DNA of 17,911 nt from Cytophagales bacterium (GTDB lineage Bacteria; Bacteroidota; Bacteroidia; Cytophagales; UBA9547): positions 672-18,582 of the forward strand of contig DMUD01000264.1 in NCBI GenBank assembly GCA_003476475.1. The letters run 5' to 3'. The position numbers were made by a program, and so were the translations under genes. Positions 16,901 to 17,911 of the stretch are shown piece by piece. The first letter of the stretch is position 1; every line of letters begins with the position of its first letter. Below the pieces are notes generated by a model, which searched no databases, was not told the origin of the DNA, and saw only the letters and a list, made by a program, of their open reading frames with translations.

Positions 16901-17061
16901 AAAAAATCACGACGGTTGCTACCTTCTTCAGCAATCGAGTCGCTATTGACATTTAACTCTTTAGAAGAAAACTCTGGAAATTCTTTAATCGAATTTTTAA
17001 TGAACTCCGGGTGGTTGTTCAATTCTTCAAGACCTTTCCAATAGGTTTTAGTGCTTTCCAT
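13960..17061 (-). CDS. actB: Alternative complex III subunit ActB, molybdopterin-oxidoreductase-like plus Fe-S domain
   Basis: ActB is the large periplasmic iron-sulfur subunit of alternative complex III. The 1033 residues fuse a molybdopterin-oxidoreductase-like domain (about 70-760), which in this family is known to lack the molybdenum cofactor, to a ferredoxin-like domain. Cluster cysteines are C780/C783/C786/C790, C858/C861/C866/C870, C890/C896/C900 and C946/C949/C976/C980. The third set has T893 where a fourth Cys would stand (CIGTRYC), which fits the known three [4Fe-4S] plus one [3Fe-4S] composition. The N terminus carries an unusual extended Tat signal: about 49 residues, then RRDFLKFLGF (50-59) and a lipobox-like LAAC (C69). 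I recognise this as the extended-Tat pattern of Bacteroidota ActB. It starts 31 bases after actA. Confidence 0.96.
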   Translation of the reverse strand: MESTKTYWKGLEELNNHPEFIKNSIKEFPEFSSKELNVNSDSIAEEGSNRRDFLKFLGFSVAAASLAACETPVKKAIPYLIKPEDVDPTNANWYASSYVDGGDYASVVVKTREGRPIKIEGNKKSTVSAGATGVRAQASVLGLYDGSRLRSFQEKGAEISFEAADKKIISKLQEVVAAGKAIYVVTSTVCSPSLNAAISAFAAKYSAKVVAVDPVSAYGISKANELSFGSAFIPSYDFSKAKTIVSIGADFLGTWLSSSEYAKQYSKTRKISEKNPAMSKHFQFESIMSLAGANADYRTMIKPSQEGLVVSNLYNLVAGKLGAASISTTQLSDLPNLKLAAENLVKTKGYSLVVSGSNDPAVQILVNAINNLLASYGSTIDTSRKSNVKLGNDAAFAHFVSKVKDGSVGAVLFYNSNPVYASALGKELASSLSKVALKVSFSDRVDETSSLCDFITPDHHYLESWSDAEPKTGSYSLIQPTITPLFKARAAVESFTAWTGSPVDSYTYLTNFWKSNLFPKQSKYTSFQAFWDKSLYDGVFELPASSSTLSFSGDVSSAASAVSKRYKAKSEGFELVVYEKVGMGHGSNGLANNPWILEFPDPITKATWENYLTIPISLAKKLSIKMEFGNTQRVTLKANGVSLTVPVLVQPGQAPDTVGIAVGFGREKVGKAGNGLGVNAYPLISVANGFANYAISSGVEVSTTGETYKIAQTQTHQTIMGRDIVQESTLTEYKKNPAAGRYFPTIATADGVVPTTDLSMWKMRERTNHSWGMVIDLNACTGCGNCVVSCQAENNVPVVGKQEILNSREMHWIRIDRYYTSDMTHEKAEENKIGAIDMYRNMEDPSENPKVVFQPMMCQHCNNAPCETVCPVAATTHSSEGLNQMTYNRCIGTRYCANNCPYKVRRFNWFRYAENEVFNFNEDLDLGKMVLNPDVTVRARGVMEKCSLCVQRIQEGKLNAKKNNRRPVDGEIETACSQSCPSEAIVFGDMNDKDSKIYQLMEQEYNKRMYHVLEEINVRPNVSYLTKIRNTEA

Positions 17062-17092
17062 AGGTGCTTCGGTACAGAAACTAAATCTTATA

Positions 17093-17911
17093 TTAATAAT
17101 GACATTTTGAACACTCTAGACCTCCAATGTCTTTTACCTTCAAGGGGTCTTTGGAAGTCTGTTTATGCAAAACAACCAGTTTATCGTAGTATCCATTGCC
17201 TTCGGTGTTTACAGGAGTTTCTCTGTGACAATTGATACACCAACCCATTGTAAGCGGGGAATATTGTTGTACTACTTCCATTTCCTCAATAGGACCATGA
17301 CAAGTTTTGCACTCCAAACCACCCACTTTCACGTGTTGTGCATGGTTAAAATAAGCCAAATCGGGTAAATTATGTACACGAACCCATTGGATTGGTTTGT
17401 TATTTCTTACCGCTTCAAACAATCCTCTCAATTTTGGAGAGTCTGTTTTTATGGCATTATGGCAATTCATGCAAATATTGGCTGAAGGTATGTTAGCCGA
17501 CTTGCTTCTATTTACACCAGTGTGACAATAATTACAATCAATTTTATACTTACCAGCATGTACCTTGTGTGAAAAAGGTATTGGTTGTTTAGGAGCATAA
17601 CCTTGTTGCATACCTAAATCCATCAAACCATCCAAGCCAGCTTTTCCAATGAAGCAAACGAAGAAGAACCCAACAAAAAACTTAAATGCTTTGCTAGTTA
17701 CTACAGCCTGAATGTCAAATTTCTGATCAACCAAATATTTTTCGTCTTCACTTAAGTTGTCCTTTTGATTTATGATTTTGGTTAAAACCGACATTATAAG
17801 TATCAGCACAATTACAATCAAAACAAGGAGTGCAATGAAAACAAAAAGTAAAATGTTTAAAAAACCTGCATCTTCTTTTGGATTTGCTTCTTCCGTAGCT
17901 GCACCTTCCAC
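17093..17911 (-). CDS. actA: Alternative complex III subunit ActA, multiheme cytochrome c (5' end cut by window edge)
   Basis: ActA is the pentaheme cytochrome c subunit of alternative complex III, taking electrons from the ActB clusters. The visible 272 codons run to the right edge in an open frame. The GTG at the very edge is probably internal, since the family is longer and has a signal peptide that is not seen here. A membrane helix lies at about residues 17-43 of the visible part and a second hydrophobic stretch at 76-92. Five CxxCH heme sites follow: CNYCH (126-130), CMNCH (147-151), CKTCH (201-205), CINCH (225-229) and CSKCH (267-271), the last one residue from the C terminus. FSHKVH (113-118) and FNHAQH offer axial His ligands. 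An additional N-terminal domain may lie beyond the edge. Confidence 0.93.
   Translation of the reverse strand: MEGAATEEANPKEDAGFLNILLFVFIALLVLIVIVLILIMSVLTKIINQKDNLSEDEKYLVDQKFDIQAVVTSKAFKFFVGFFFVCFIGKAGLDGLMDLGMQQGYAPKQPIPFSHKVHAGKYKIDCNYCHTGVNRSKSANIPSANICMNCHNAIKTDSPKLRGLFEAVRNNKPIQWVRVHNLPDLAYFNHAQHVKVGGLECKTCHGPIEEMEVVQQYSPLTMGWCINCHRETPVNTEGNGYYDKLVVLHKQTSKDPLKVKDIGGLECSKCHY

Noticed and set aside
13960..17061. ActB as an active molybdenum enzyme such as a formate dehydrogenase or nitrate reductase
   Set aside because: The gene order actABCDEF and the extended Tat/Fe-S layout identify ActB, a family known to lack the molybdenum cofactor. No molybdenum cofactor genes are nearby.
17093..17911. 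Reading actA as complete from the GTG at the window edge
   Set aside because: The GTG is the last triplet of the window, there is no signal peptide, and the family is longer. The frame almost certainly continues beyond the edge.

Overview
The window is AT-rich DNA from a member of the Bacteroidota, most likely of the Cytophagales/Flavobacteriia type. This rests on the gene content and order (alternative complex III followed by an A1-type cytochrome c oxidase and its assembly genes), on TAnnTTTG promoter-like elements in the one real intergenic region, and on family-specific protein features. These features are the extended Tat signal on ActB, the Asn in place of a heme-ligand His in CtaA, and a four-helix CoxB. 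The species cannot be named from the sequence alone.

Layout: (1) 1-461, minus strand, is the N-terminal 153 codons of leuB (3-isopropylmalate dehydrogenase), cut by the left edge. (2) 462-688 is a 227-base divergent intergenic region with one promoter-like element facing each way. (3) 689-1717, plus strand, is thiL (thiamine-monophosphate kinase). (4) 1720-17911, minus strand, is one uninterrupted run of 16 genes. In transcription order they are actA (cut by the right edge), actB, actC, actD, actE, actF, coxB, coxA, ctaA, ctaB, a subunit III-like gene, ctaE/coxC, a COX4-family subunit, a SCO family protein, a DUF420 (CtaM/YozB-like) protein, a small CxxC membrane protein and a DUF983 protein. 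The last gene and thiL converge with 2 bases between their stop codons.

How it works: ActABCDEF oxidises quinol in place of a bc1 complex and passes electrons through Fe-S clusters and c-type hemes to the CuA centre of the oxidase. CoxB has no fused cytochrome c domain, so the donor must be a heme of ActA or ActE, or a soluble cytochrome. ACIII-aa3 supercomplexes are established for Flavobacterium johnsoniae. CtaB and CtaA make heme O and then heme A for CoxA. The SCO protein is the expected copper carrier for CuA. The DUF420 protein belongs to the family of the heme-copper oxidase assembly factor CtaM. The last two genes, a 105-residue CxxC protein and a four-cysteine DUF983 protein, have no established role; position suggests a part in oxidase assembly. 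Spacing within the run is tight, with several overlaps, which suggests co-transcription and translational coupling.

No tRNA, rRNA, CRISPR array, insertion sequence or phage gene was seen. I see no wholly new system here. The best leads are the uncharacterised assembly-type genes at the operon's 3' end and several residue-level oddities in known subunits.
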